Positions 34,577 through 45,304 are shown, numbered from the stretch's first letter. The stretch is 64,000 nucleotides of DNA from Anisus vortex (GCA_949126835.1 OX421509.1:9116911-9180910); one strand, 5' to 3'. Notes: generated from the letters alone by a model not told the origin. Program-made: numbers and translations.

Positions 34577-34950
34577 CAGCTCTAGTGGGTTACCTGGTTG
34601 CGAGGGAAGCAACGGGATTGGGGGTTGGAGTAAAGTAAAAAAACAACTAATAACAACCTCTGTATCATGATGTTTTGGGCGTACAATCCTCACGAGCACG
34701 CCCTGGGGCCGCGGAGAGTGGTATTTTGGCCGCAGTAACGGGAGATAAGTCAAGGAAAAAATATAATAAAAAGCCAAGATTCGAACCAGAGATGTCTGAA
34801 AACAACATTCGAACGCTTGACCGGTTAAGCAGATCAGCGACAGATCGGGGTCAAGGCCTGGAAAAAGAAGACAATGATATAGGTCCGAGTGGAAGGAGGT
34901 GGTGAGGCAGCCGGCGCCCTCCATGGGCTGTAGCGCCACAGATGATGATT
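34577..34950 (-). mobile_element. Composite tRNA-like repeat (second SINE type)
   Basis: On the minus strand a tRNA-like stretch carries GCTTAACCGGTCAAGCG (A-box-like) and TCTGGTTCGAATCTTGG (B-box-like), occupying about plus 34778-34835. Towards plus 34950 is a TGGCGCTACAGCCCATGG block also seen in part at 22.5 kb. The first 60 bp (34577-34640; CTCTAGTGGGTTACCTGG, GGAGTAAAGTAAA) looks like a piece of SINE-A body on the plus strand. A minus-strand open frame across it is a chance reading of the repeat. Confidence 0.55.
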
Positions 34951-35360
34951 CTAGACCTAGAAAAATTACCGGCATCCCCCACTTCCCCTCTCCATCCCCC
35001 CCTCCCCACCGTTTTTGATGTTGCGCTCTCTCCGAATTGTTGTCACGAACATCTTCTCAAGTTCCTCTTAGAAAGTAGAAACTCACTTTTACCAAACCTC
35101 TACTACCATCTGTCTCTCTTTTATCTTCTCTCTCGTTTCTCTTCTCTCTCTTCTCTCTCTCTTTCTCTCTTTCCCTTCTCTCTCTCCTCTCTGTTTTCTT
35201 CTCTCTCTCTGTCTCATCTCTTTCTAAACTCTCTCCCTCTCCTCTCTCCTCTCTATCCCTTCTCTCTCTCTCCTTTATTCTCTCTCTGTCTCTTAACTCT
35301 TTCTCTTCTCTCCTTCTCTCCCTCTCATCTCTCTCTCTGTCTCACACTCGGCCTCTCAAA
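34951..35360 (+). repeat. CT-rich polypyrimidine tract
   Basis: From about 35105 to 35345 almost uninterrupted C/T with TCTCTCT, CTTCTCTC and TTCTCTTC words. A 314-codon open frame from 34942 to 35886 runs through it, but its residues track the base composition (Ser/Leu/Phe, then Lys/Gly/Glu where the sequence turns purine-rich), so it is not a gene. Confidence 0.88.
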
Positions 35361-36941
35361 AAGTCAGTTATCTTGCAAACAAAAAAAAAGTGTCCGTTAC
35401 GTTCTATCTACTCACTGTTCTATTTATTTATTCCTCAACCGTGCAGAACTGCCTCCGAGGACAAGAGGACCAGTAAAGAGTGGGGGGGGAGGTGGGGGGA
35501 AAGGAGGGTGTTGGAATAATGCACTCTCAAAATTTCAACCCAAAAACAAAAAGCTACTTCGTCGTTCTTGCAAAAAAATAAATGATGGGAAAAAGAAGGC
35601 GGGGCGAGAAAGGGGGCGTGGCCTGGTGACGCGAGAGAGAGAGAGAAAACTCTTTCTACACAACAGCAAAAAAAAAAAAAAAAAAAGTATGAGCGAGCAG
35701 GCCGAGCCGTCGCGAGGCGCGGAAGAATTCCGATATGGTCGCATTATTATGTGGAGGGAGGGGGTGGGGTGGGGGGAGCAAATGGAGAGATACACACTTG
35801 GAAAAGAGAACGGAGGGGAGGAAAAAAAACCTTCAAAACCTTGGACAGTGCGAGCGAGCGAGCTAGCGAGCGAGGGCGACAGCTGACTTGAGGGTGTCTC
35901 TTCAGTAGTGGCCAGTCGATGGCAGCGTATTAGCTCTAGTTTGCCAACTAAGTGTGTGTGAGCTCCCCGGGGGTGGGATGGGGGGGGGGGGCGCAGTTTG
36001 GATAGAACGGAGTCGAAAGTTGAGAGATGGGCGGAGGGGGGGGGGCGTTGGTAGGGGGCTGACTTTTATTATTATTATTTTTAAAAAGATATGTTATTTT
36101 CATGTACAAGTTTTTTTCTCAGTAAACCTATCCCCCTTTTCGATCTACGTTCATGTCTCCGTTCGGTTGGTCGTTGGTTGGGGTGTATACATCAATAGGG
36201 AGAGGGGAGAAAGGAGTGGGGTGGGCGGGGATAGGGGGTGGGGGGAAATTAGTTATAGAACGGGGGGTTTGTTGGCGTGTGCGTCTGGGAAGAACTTTGT
36301 CGATTTTAGGGCGGGCGTTACGCAAGCTAGACTTAAAACTCTATATGTAATGTATTATATTCTTTTAGAAAACGTAATCACGAGGGAGACAGAGAGAGAG
36401 AGAGAGAGAGTGAAATAGAGAGAGAGAGAGAGTGAAATAGAGAGAGAGAGAGGGGGAGGGCAACAGCTAACGACTTCAGTTTATCTGAGAATACAACAAA
36501 AAGTATAGCCTACAACATTTTTTTTTTAACTTTGTTGGATATACATGGAAGGAATTCTATTGGTGGGATGTCACCGATTACATTCACATTGAGTACATTC
36601 AGTCTCACCGATTACATCTTCACCGATTACCGATTGCGTTATCAGCATTACGATGAACTTAAAAATATAGACAAACATATCGTAGAAAAAAAAGTGTTTT
36701 TTTTTCTTTAATAAAGCCAACAAGTTGACGGAAAAGCTATAAAAAAACAACATAACAAGTTAGCTTAAACATAGAAGTACATTGAACAGAAACGTTCTTG
36801 GTAAAGACAGCTAGGCCTATATATTTAGTTTAGCTATATATATTTAGTATTTAGGCCTCTATTATATAGGCCTATATAGTTTTGATAAGAAATGGATAGA
36901 ATCGGAGTAAAATATAAACCTCCAGATTTGGGTTGAAAAAA
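35361..36941. other. Non-coding; G-rich and GA-rich
   Basis: G-runs at 35481-35498, 35967-35980 and 36036-36046, A18 near 35668-35686, GCGA repeats at 35848-35875, two GA blocks at 36385-36460, a small cluster of TCACCGATTAC words at 36570-36640 and TAGGCCTA words at 36810-36875. No gene. Confidence 0.55.
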
Positions 36942-37150
36942 AATAAAATAATAATTGTTTTTATATAGCGCTTCTATCATGCTATAAGCATGCTCAGTAC
37001 GCTCTCGAGTCTAGTAGATTATTATGTCCACTAGGCCCAAAACTCCTGCAGGGCGACAGGGATCGGTCGGTGGCAGGGATAGAACCCACGACGTGTCATT
37101 TGTTGTTTTTTTGTTGACAGTCTCGTGAACTAACCACGTGACCAGCGGTC
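36942..37150 (-). mobile_element. SINE-B group repeat, head 1 with alternative tail
   Basis: Minus-strand tRNA-derived SINE: A-box-like TGGTCACGTGGTTAG (reverse of plus 37131-37145) and B box GGGTTCTATCCC (reverse of plus 37077-37088). The body GCCCAAAACTCCTGCAGG plus GGGATCGGTCGG, GGCAGGGATAGAACC is shared with 63058. Its 3' part (TATATAGCGCTTCTATCATG and GCTATAAGCATGCTCAGTAC in plus orientation) is not the tail found at 18530, 22004 and 63058. Confidence 0.75.
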
Positions 37151-38040
37151 TTCATCCACGTACGCTCTCATGTAAAAACAAGACTTTCCGAAAAGTAAAT
37201 CAACGCTCTACGACACGACCACCGTACCTCATTTTATCCACTCCTCCGGTTTCAACTTTTCTCTCTCTCTTTCTCTCTTTCTAGTATCTTCATTTCACAG
37301 TGATACGAAATGAAGAAAAACCATGAGAATCATGACCTCGGGTGGTAATAAATAAGAAGTCTGCGACTATCTCTATTCTGATAGTTGATATTGTTTTAGT
37401 TCTTTTTTTTTTTGTTTTGTTTTAAAGCCCTTAGCACCCCCGACCCCTCCATCGGTGACACCCTATCGGCGCCATCGGCAAAAAACAAAAACAAAACACC
37501 ACCACCAACAACACAGAAACAACACCATTAAATAGTTATCTACACCGGAAACTTGATATTCTACCAACGAGTAGGAGACACTGGGCAAGGAAAAGACACC
37601 GGTCTCGAATAGTGATGTTATACTCGGGAAAGAAACGTCCTCGGGCTGTGGAGGAGACATTTGAAGATAGAAAACAAACACACGAGTCTTTGAGTTACAC
37701 GAGTAGGGAAACCCGTTGCTAAACGCACGAGACCAGTGTGCGAGTGCTGGTCTAATTAAGAGGGCTATCAGGGGGTAGATTTGGGAGAGAAAAAAAAAGG
37801 GATGGGGGAGAACTGATTAATACATTTTGATTACAGGAACTGGCGACTGCAGGTGTCTTCGGCGTGTCCACGGAGGGTGTTTGGATTGTGTGGTCAATAC
37901 AACGAGCAGTCGGCGTTTCGTTAATCTCGGCAGTTTCAGGGTACTTTTCTTGGTCACGGAAAATTGACCAACGCAAACCAAAAAAGCCAGTAAACGACAG
38001 TAAATGACGAATTGAAAAGTCCCCCAAATCCATTCTACCT
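37151..38040. other. Non-coding, nothing recognised
   Basis: Mixed-composition DNA with a CT patch at 37261-37282. Minus-strand open frames of 72 and 93 codons (37463-37681 and 37752-38033) have no recognisable domain. Confidence 0.45.
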
Positions 38041-38044
38041 AGCT

Positions 38045-38140
38045 GACATTAGTTGGGACATTAGTTGGGACATTAGTTGGGACATTAGTTGGGACATTAG
38101 TTGGGACATTAGTTGGGACATTAGTTGGGACATTAGTTGG
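38045..38140 (+). repeat. 12-bp tandem array, 8 perfect copies
   Basis: Ninety-six bases of GACATTAGTTGG without a mismatch, embedded in the SINE-A copy. Perfect identity implies recent expansion. Confidence 0.97.
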
Positions 38141-38263
38141 GAGTAAAGTAAAGGCGGCCGGGCATTGTTCTGTCCAGACATCGCCCTGGTATGCCTAGAC
38201 CACTGAAGCTGGTGAACGCTGCTTCACCGGCCCTATGGTCAATTTTGTTCGACGGGATACCTT
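38045..38263 (+). mobile_element. SINE-A 3' part with internal 12-bp amplification
   Basis: 38141-38263 is a normal SINE-A 3' end: GTAAAGTAAAGGCGGCCGGG, TGGTATGCCTAGACC, GCTGGTGAACGCTGCTTCAC and TTCGACGGGATACC. Directly before it, 38045-38140 consists of eight exact 12-bp units GACATTAGTTGG. This word is the ordinary SINE-A segment CTGACATTAGTTGGG (compare 34436), present once in other copies. The head is missing. Confidence 0.93.
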
Positions 38264-39840
38264 ACTACTATAAAACTAAGTGTGTGTCTGTATGTTTGTA
38301 TGATATATGTGGGTCTTTTGATATATGTGTGTAATAGTGAGTGACAGCGTGTGTAAAGCCAATATGGCACTTTGAAAGAAGTCTTGAAACTGAAGCATGT
38401 AGGGCAATTGAAAAGCTTTGCGCCCACTCAACACCCCCTACCCTACCTCCCCCCCCCCGTCTTTCTAACCACCTACACATTATTTTACAACGTTTTTAAA
38501 AATTATTCATTATTGCATCTAATAACTAATCAACCTGTTTGTTTTTTTGTTGTTTTTTTATTATTGCTTATTATCCCTTATCAACCAATCGCAAAGCTGA
38601 TTAGAAACTAATTAGCAAAACTTTTACATTGATTGACATATCAGTTCAAAAGAAAAAGGGATTACCATTGGTCATCAAATAAAATCAGGCCCCTCCCCCC
38701 CCCCCACCCCAAAACCCTGTCCAGCTCACCCTAAAAGGAAAAATAAAAAAGACATTTTTAAAAAGTTTAATGAGCGAAAAAAAAAACTGTCTACTGATTA
38801 GACCTTCCTAAGGACATGGCCTTCGGTTGGTCACCTCCCCCTCCTCCCCTCTCAGCTTCCACCCACGTTTTGCACCATCGGTGACGCCGTCAGCCGAGAC
38901 GGGTAGCAAACGTTTAGGAAAAAGGGTTGGTGGGGAGGGGCGATGCACACACACTCACACACAAAATAAAAAATCCACCACCCCGAGTGGAATAGAAAAG
39001 ACTTTGAACCCAAGATCCTAGTATGCGTTTGGAAAATGATCCCTTGGAAATGGCGATGGCGTGGGCGAGGGCGGAAAAGCCCCCGAGGTGGGACGAGTCG
39101 GACGAGAAACCGTAATGAGCGCATTTTCTTTTGAATGCTTAATTAATGTGTTTATGTTAATACGTCCCTCTTCCCTCACCCCCCCCCCCCTCCTTTCCCC
39201 GTCCACATTGCGCTTTACCCCCTCCCCCCTCCTTAAAACGTTTCTGCCGTTAATTTTTTTAATTTAATATAAGCAAACAAAAAAAAAAACAGACGCTTAT
39301 GCAACAAAAAAATTACTTTGTTTTTAAATAAATACAACAAATTATTGAGTCTAATGTCACGTTACACGATATAATCCTAACCTGGAGGGGTTAATTAATT
39401 CAACACTGAAAACACAACAAAAAAATAAAATGAATAATGAAGAAGATTCTTTAAGATTGAAAAAAAAAATCAAAATTAATGCAAACTAAAAACATTGGTA
39501 AAAAATCGAATCAAAGAGACTTTAGTTGGCGGTGGCGATTTGCACAAAGAAGAGCGCAAGATGAAAGGATTGCGCCACGATTCTTACGTAAGGGTCAGCG
39601 TAAGAGTTAGTGCGTCACCGTTGGATATTCCCGGTAACCGTCGTTTTTTTTTCTCCCGGAATAAAAAGTTAAACATTGTCGGGTTTCAGCCAAGAAAGGC
39701 ATTAAAATTAAATATATCTATCTGTTTGTGTATGTATCTGTCTAACTATCTATCTACCTATATATCTCTCTGTCTGACTCTCTAATTAAGGTATACAAAG
39801 GAGTTTTATAAAAGAGATTCTTATCCAAGTTAATATGTTA
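38264..39840. other. Non-coding
   Basis: C-runs at 38449-38458, 38693-38704 and 39179-39190, AT-rich DNA at 39240-39490 and a CTAT/TCTG pyrimidine stretch at 39715-39785. The opposed open frames near 38830-39210 are not gene-like. Confidence 0.5.
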
Positions 39841-39997
39841 CGCACGCGAAGGTGCTGGGTTCGGATCCTGGTAAAAGCCAGAATATGTTATCGAGTCTGA
39901 GGGGTGTCCCTGAGTCAACCACACAATCATCTAGTATGCCATGAACACAGACTGCTTCACCGGCTCAATGGATCAATTTGGTCCGACGGGATACTCT
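39841..39997 (+). mobile_element. SINE-A copy with large internal deletion
   Basis: Begins inside the tRNA head just before the B box (GGGTTCGGATCCTGG at 39858-39872), keeps TGTCCCTGAGTC, then jumps to CCACACAATCATCTAGTATG, GCTTCACCGGCTC and GGTCCGACGGGATAC. The A box and the middle block are missing. Confidence 0.85.
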
Positions 39998-40543
39998 TAT
40001 TCTATGCAACAACTAATACATTACAAATAATAACAATAACGGACATTTTTGTTTTTTTTCTATTTAAAATTCCCAGAATTTCCGAAAAAAATAATTGTAA
40101 AACCAATTTCCATATTGAAATTGCGCTTTCTGTATGATCTAAAAAAAAAAAGTTCCCAGGGATTTGCTAGTTGGTTAGCGCGAGTTCAAAGTTCAAAGCT
40201 TTTTTTTTTCTTCTCAGTGCGTATGATAGAATCTCGCCATGTCTTTGTCTTGTATTTGGTTTGTTTTTCTTTTATAGAAGACTTTGGAATGGAATACACA
40301 CAAACAAAGAAAAACATAACTTATGAATGTTTGAACAGTTTGTTAAGGGGCGCCTGGTTCGTTGCTTGAGTGAATGTAATGGACAACAAAACAGAAAGTA
40401 TAGAGCATGTGAAAGTGAAAGTAGTTGTTATCGAGGATGCCTTCAAACGGAAGCGGAATGGGACGATCTTTTGTCTTGTCCGAAGAGAAAAAAAAAGTCC
40501 AGAGGGACGAGCCGAACAATAAGAGTCAGATAATAGGCTATAT

Positions 40544-40740
40544 CAGGCGTCGGCGACCTATGCCAGACGTGGCACGCAGAGCGATTTCCAAATGGCACGC
40601 GGAAGACCCCTAAAAAGGCAATTCAAGTCTTTTCTAAAATAAATTGAGTGGTAGAGCATGATGACTTTTATGCTGTTGGCACGCTGAATGAATTAGAAAT
40701 CCTTCTTTGCAAACTATTACCAAAAGGTTGCCGGCCCATG
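40544..40740. mobile_element. hAT-type MITE (TCGGCAACC group), complete
   Basis: 197 bp with inverted ends CAGGCGTCGGCGACCT and (right end reversed) CATGGGCCGGCAACCT. Flanks GGCTATAT (40536-40543) and TGCTATAT (40741-40748) match at 7 of 8 positions, fitting the 8-bp target duplication of hAT transposons. The internal block GTGGCACGCAGAGCGATTT followed by TGGCACGCGGAAGAC matches the element at 57857 in reverse. No transposase. Confidence 0.88.
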
Positions 40741-40835
40741 TGCTATATGTATGTAGGCAAGCATAACCTGCACTGGGTTGCAGCATTGACATCGATATAC
40801 GCTCCCCTCAATCCCACGCCACTTTTCATACAACA

Positions 40836-41416
40836 TGATCCATAGGGCAAGTGAGTCTCTGTGGCCATGGCATGCAATGGGATATGTGGCCAGCACAATG
40901 CCGAGGACTAATGAGGTATGTTTGGGACAGAATATCATCATTTGCAGGCCCTCACGGAAACTATTATAGCAACAAACAAGTGGCGCAAGCTAACATGTTT
41001 CGTCATGTGTTGCGGTATAATAAATTGCCAAAAAACAATCCTCCAGGGCACGCTAGAAGGTGGACGACGGAGAGGCCGTCCTCGGAAATGCTAGTTCGAC
41101 AATAATAAAGAATTGGGCAAAGCTGCAAATGACTGAACTATTGACAACCGCTCAAGATGGGCCAAAAAAAATGGAGAAGGATGACTGATGGGGTGTCCAT
41201 TCGCTCCCCCCCCCCCCGACTACCAAAAAGGTCAAGGGATTGATGATGGTGATGATGATGACATTGCCAAGAACCCGCCTTATTTTTCCACCAACCCATC
41301 TGAACTTAGTAGACTCAGTGACACCATCTACACCCGGGAACTAACTTAAACCCCTTTTCAGGATTTGAACCCAAGACCTTCCATTACGCTTTGTCAGTGC
41401 GCTGCCGATAGGCCAT
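40836..41416 (-). mobile_element. SINE-A copy split by a LINE 3' end
   Basis: Minus-strand SINE-A in two pieces: 40836-40902 (TGATCCATAGGGC, TGTGGCCATGGCATGCAATG, GTGGCCAGCACAATGCC) and 41261-41416 (ACATTGCC, CCGCCTTATTTTTCCACC, TAGTAGACTCAGTGACACC, CAGGATTTGAACCCAAGACC, GTGCGCTGCC). ACAATGCC at 40895-40902 recurs as ACATTGCC at 41261-41268, a target duplication with one mismatch. This dates the LINE insertion after the SINE. Confidence 0.85.
40903..41260 (+). pseudogene. LINE 3' fragment (C-terminal tail and 3' end)
   Basis: Reads as a decayed C-terminal end of a non-LTR retrotransposon ORF. One frame gives MFRHVLRYNKLPK; after a frameshift the next gives LQGTLEGGRRRGRPRKC, a run widely seen at the C terminus of invertebrate LINE polyproteins (family knowledge). 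More frameshifts and stops follow, then a C-run at 41206-41217 and a 3' end of GATGATGGTGATGATGAT. The (GAT)n end is the 3' tail, and the flanking duplicated ACAATGCC marks a LINE-type insertion. Clade not assigned. Confidence 0.78.
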
Positions 41417-41509
41417 AACTCCCCCACGCCCCTTTTTTTTCTATGCTACTTTAGAGTCATCACAGATAAGTACTCTTTTTCTCATCAGCATAATATGCAC
41501 GATCGCTGG

Positions 41510-41795
41510 GGCCGTACTACGCCACACTGCGCACTCCGTTACAACGCTACTGACTCTTGCGTGCCAGTGAGAGCGCAAGCGCTTGATTGTCCGCCTGGAA
41601 TCACCTCACCTCCAGCTTCGCCAGAGCCCTAACTTCGACACCTCCAGGAGGCGGCTGAAGACTCACCTACTCCAGTAGCGTTCATATACACATATACATT
41701 TTCGTCTGTTCTCCGTATTTGTACTCTGCCTGTAGCTGTTGTTAGCTCATGGAACTGTCCTCAGCGGGATATGCGCTGAATAAACATTATTATTA
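41510..41795 (+). pseudogene. Second LINE-like 3' end
   Basis: A short frame ends NFDTSRRRLKTHLLQ then stop (near 41632-41677), resembling the RRLKTHL end of CR1/L2-type polyproteins. It is followed by about 110 bp of non-coding DNA ending GGGATATGCGCTGAATAAAC plus an ATT-repeat tail (41783-41795). 5'-truncated, with no upstream reverse transcriptase. The short peptide makes the assignment moderate. Confidence 0.6.
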
Positions 41796-41884
41796 CTGTT
41801 GTCTACAAATGAAATAACACCACAGTGTCATACGAGAAGCGACAACTCGTTTTACAACCAACTCTTTGCTGTTGTTTTTTTAGT

Positions 41885-41887
<3 letters not shown>

Positions 41888-41960
<73 letters not shown>
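41888..41960. repeat. (AT)n microsatellite
   Basis: Alternating TA run of about 60 bp followed by a GTATATATATAT continuation. Self-complementary, so liable to cruciform extrusion and to length error in assembly. Confidence 0.95.
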
Positions 41961-42297
41961 TGGCTTACTTGTGAAATACTCGCATAACAAAAAAAAAACA
42001 ATGAAATAAAATATGGCTTTATTTTTTAAAGAACACTCCACGTGAAATATTCATGTGAAACCCAAAACTCTATATTCATGTATTGTACGTGTGTGTGTGT
42101 GTGTGTTTTCTTATAATGAACACGAAGGACAATCGGAGTTGAAGAAGTCGTGTTTTTTTCGTAAATCCGAGTTTATCATACATTCAATTTTTAACTAGCT
42201 AATGTATATTTGATATCTTTTCTATTATCATAGAAACACACGCACAAGGCAAAAAGACTGTATTGCCGAATGAGAAAAATATATATCTATTAAAAAA

Positions 42298-42695
42298 AAA
42301 GTAAAGTACCCTAAAATGCGGATCATGGCCTTCAGACCTGCCCTATGTATCATTCTACCCGGTCAGCCATTTGGCCCCAGGAGGCTACCCTCAATGACAA
42401 ACTGTACGGTGAGCTAGAACAACTGACAGCCACGGCGCAGTTCATTACAACTATCAGACTTGTTGTCTGAATCTACCAAATCTTAACTTTTGAGAACAAG
42501 AAGAAGAAGAAGAAGATCATAGGGCCGGTGAGGCAGCATTCGCTAGTTTCTGTGGCCACGGCATACTAGGTGATTGTGTGGCCAGCACAACGCAAAGCCT
42601 GCCATTTACTTCTTCATCCCCCCAACTTATGTCAGGTACCCTTCAGAGTAGGGGTAAATTCAGGGACACCATCCAGACCCAGGAAAAAAATCCTA
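42298..42695 (-). mobile_element. SINE-A copy split near its 3' end by a LINE fragment
   Basis: The minus-strand copy starts with the SINE 3' terminus AAAGTAAAGTACCC at 42298-42311, is interrupted, then continues at 42515 with GATCATAGGGCCGGTGAGGC, TTTCTGTGGCCACGGC, GTGGCCAGCACAACGC, TGTCAGGTACCCTTCAGAG and CAGACCCAGG to 42695, where the tRNA head is cut off. GATCAT occurs at both junctions (42321-42326 and 42515-42520). Confidence 0.82.
42327..42514 (+). pseudogene. LINE 3' fragment with (GAA)n tail
   Basis: About 190 bp. One frame reads NDKLYGELEQLTATAQFITT followed by IRLVV and a stop, a plausible last-exon-like end of a LINE polyprotein. It is followed by 40 bp ending in an AAG/AGA repeat (42498-42514). 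Flanked by GATCAT duplications and nested in SINE-A. 5' truncated; clade not assigned. Confidence 0.62.
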
Positions 42696-42839
42696 GGGGC
42701 GTAGGTGGGGGTGGGGATGGATGTCCGCCCCAAGCACCAAAGTATGGAAAGGCGCCAGACTGTCTTTTTCTTAGCCTTTAGATACGTTAGAAGAGAAGAA
42801 GTAGAAAGAGCATAATTAAATATAGTTCGGAATTTAGCA

Positions 42840-43095
42840 CTCGCTTTAATTCTCGGCCTTAGATATGATCTCTCGCCTTGACCCAAATCATTGACCCTTA
42901 TTTCTGATATCTTGACCCAATCATCGACCTTCATCATTATATCAATCATTCACTCAATCCTCGGGTCCTTAGTTCAAATATCCATTGTGGACTCAATTCC
43001 TCGACTTTAGTTCTGCTATCTATCATCGCTTCAAGCCCTCAGCCTATGGTTCTGATTTCCACCCTCGCCTCAAGTCTCGTCTATAGTTCTAAAGA
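42840..43095 (+). repeat. Degenerate approx. 39-bp tandem array, about 6 units
   Basis: Recurrent CCTTAGTTCTGATATC...CTCAA units: ATTCTCGGCCTTAGATATGA, TTGACCCTTATTTCTGATAT, TCCTCGGGTCCTTAGTTCAA, TTCCTCGACTTTAGTTCTGC, GCCCTCAGCCTATGGTTCTG and TCTCGTCTATAGTTCTAAAG follow at about 35-40 bp. Strong divergence suggests an old array. Confidence 0.75.
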
Positions 43096-43984
43096 CTCCA
43101 AAAAATCTTGAAAACCCACAGACTTAGCCTTGAGGTCTAAGCCTGAACGAGGGCGTAATGAGGGTGGAGGGGGGGGGGGCATCTCCGTACTCCACTCCCA
43201 CTCGTCTCCCTTTTCACTTATCTCTTCTAATTACATCGGTAAACTGTTCTATCAGTTAACAGATCCCTCCCCCCTCCCTCTCGGCTACGTCACTGAGGTA
43301 GTCTTTCAATATAGTAGCTCCAAGGAAAGCTTACACACGAGTCATCGATTCCGTTTAACATCAGGAAAGGAGAGTGGGGGCGAGGGCGAAGAAATGTGTT
43401 TCCCCCGAACTCGATGGATTGTAATTACAGGACCAGGCCTCGTTGTCACACACCGCTGTGTTCCCGTTGTGAAGAAGTCCTCCTGCCGGATTCGTTGATG
43501 TCCTATGATGCCCCCATGAGTTTAAAGACGAGGGGAGGGGGACGGGGTGTACGATTGACAGACCTCGCACATAACAAAAAAAAACTTGTTTCAAAGATGG
43601 TTGATTGAACGCCATTGTTGTGCAGTACTCAACCCCTTTACTCCCTCTTCTTTCTCTCTTACTCTTCTCTATCCCTCCCTCCCTCCTATCTCCCTCTCCC
43701 TTACGCTCTCTCTATCTCTCTGATTAATCATTAACGACTAATTTGAAGCACTGAGTAAGATCATAATAGACTATTGTATTATACAAAAAAAAAAAACGCT
43801 GCAGCTGCCTGGGGGGGCGTGAGATGAAAAATGAAAGACGACCCGGGCTTCTGTCCATTATGACGTCATTAATTTGAGCGTATTAAATCTATTGTGGGGA
43901 AAATTCACACACAAATAAATTATATGTATGCGAATAAAATAAATTCAAACTTATTTTTCGCGTTTGTGTTGAAAAGAAGCAATG
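43096..43984. other. Non-coding
   Basis: G-run at 43170-43180, CT-rich stretch at 43640-43722, A-run at 43784-43797. The 122-codon plus frame at 43130-43498 has no recognisable domain and starts in low-complexity sequence. Confidence 0.5.
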
Positions 43985-44125
43985 GGCCGTATTGCTGCTG
44001 AGAGTTAACACCCTTGCCCCTTATACAAGTCAATATTTTATGACTGACTTGTAAATTACAAGTCAGTCATAAAATATTGACTTGTATAAGGGGCAAGGGT
44101 GTTAACTCTCAGCAGCAATACGGCC
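43985..44125. repeat. Perfect 141-bp palindrome (70-bp arms, 1-base centre)
   Basis: The left arm 43985-44054 (outer end GGCCGTATTGCTGCTGAG, inner end GACTGACTTGTAA) is exactly the reverse complement of 44056-44125, with a single A at 44055 between. I checked the arms base by base and found no mismatch. The next outward pair (43984 G, 44126 T) does not match, so the symmetry ends sharply. It could be a fold-back MITE made only of terminal repeats, a palindromic rearrangement, or a read/assembly fold-back artefact. No obvious target duplication: flanks AAGCAATG and TATTATCA differ. Confidence 0.97.
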
Positions 44126-44858
44126 TATTATCATATTACGCCCAATATATACACACAGGCCAATATACTATGTACAACGGTACTTTTAAAGTACTATTTG
44201 GATGAATTTCAATAGGCCTTACTAGTTTTAACAATTAATTTCTAATCTCACAAACAACAATACAGCCCTTACTGTCGTCTTTGTCAAGAGCTGTGGTTAG
44301 ATCTGTGGAGGATGAAATGGGGGCAATGAGGGGCCTGAGAGAAAATTGTGACGGCGACGACGCCCCCCCCCCCTTTCCCTCAATGAAACCAGGCGGGGGA
44401 GGGATAAAAAGGAGGGGGAGTGCAGGAGAGTTCGGAACATTATCACAACCCTCACCCCCTTGATTCGCGCCCCTTACCCTTCCACCCCCCCCCCTCACCA
44501 AGATATATGCGTCCACGACAATCATTGTATAGATTGGATTTTGATACATGGGTAGGCAAAAAACAACAAAAACAAAAAAAAAACTACAACAGATATATCA
44601 GGGGAAAATATGTACATAATATGATATTAACGGTATGGTTGGGGATTAGGGGGGTGGGGGTATGACGTAATTCTCTATGGGGTTGGTGTAATATGACGTT
44701 CATAAAGGGGGGGGGGGAACTTGTACAAACACCAACAAACAAACAATAACATCGAACATATTGAATGAATAAAAGCAAATGCATTAACGGATGATTAACG
44801 TGTGTTTAAGTAAGGGTGTGTGTGTCTGACACGCGAGCTAATATGAATATAGAATAAC
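44126..44858. other. Non-coding
   Basis: C-runs at 44365-44373 and 44487-44494, G-rich 44395-44420, G-run at 44707-44717. The opposed open frames around 44235-44665 overlap on the same G/C-rich sequence and show no domain. Confidence 0.5.
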
Positions 44859-44890
44859 TGGGGGCGGGCGGGCGGGCGGGCGGGCGGGCG
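44859..44890 (+). repeat. (GGGC)n microsatellite
   Basis: Seven or so GGGC units in GGGGGCGGGCGGGCGGGC form. Regularly spaced GGG triplets satisfy the usual G-quadruplex pattern, and the GC alternation also allows hairpins. Confidence 0.92.
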
Positions 44891-45304
44891 CATGGGTCTG
44901 ATGCCGTAATCTCCATTAACACATGATACGTTGATTTTTTTTAAATAAAGGTAGGAGAGGGAGGGGGGATTGTAAGATGACCCTTGTATTGGTCAACACT
45001 TCCGGGCAGCGGGGTCACGACTCCTTCTCCTTCCCCATTGCATGACGCGTAGGCTGAAAACAACACAAAGTACGACTACGCCAAACCTACACAATCACTA
45101 CGTGTGCATACATTACAAGGCGATATATCTGCTGACCATTAAATTCTGATTTAGCATATAGACTCTACAGCTCAAGAACAATATATTACAATGCTCAGCT
45201 AGACTTAGGGATTTAAAAAAAAAACACTTTTCTTTTTCCAAGTGCAAGAACAAATACATATACGGTGTTTTCTCCCTGAGTAGCACCTGGGCTTCGGAAC
45301 CAAG

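Noticed and set aside
34942..35886. 314-codon plus-strand open frame
   Set aside because: Residues follow base composition (CT-rich then GA-rich tracts); no domain, and its start lies next to a SINE fragment.
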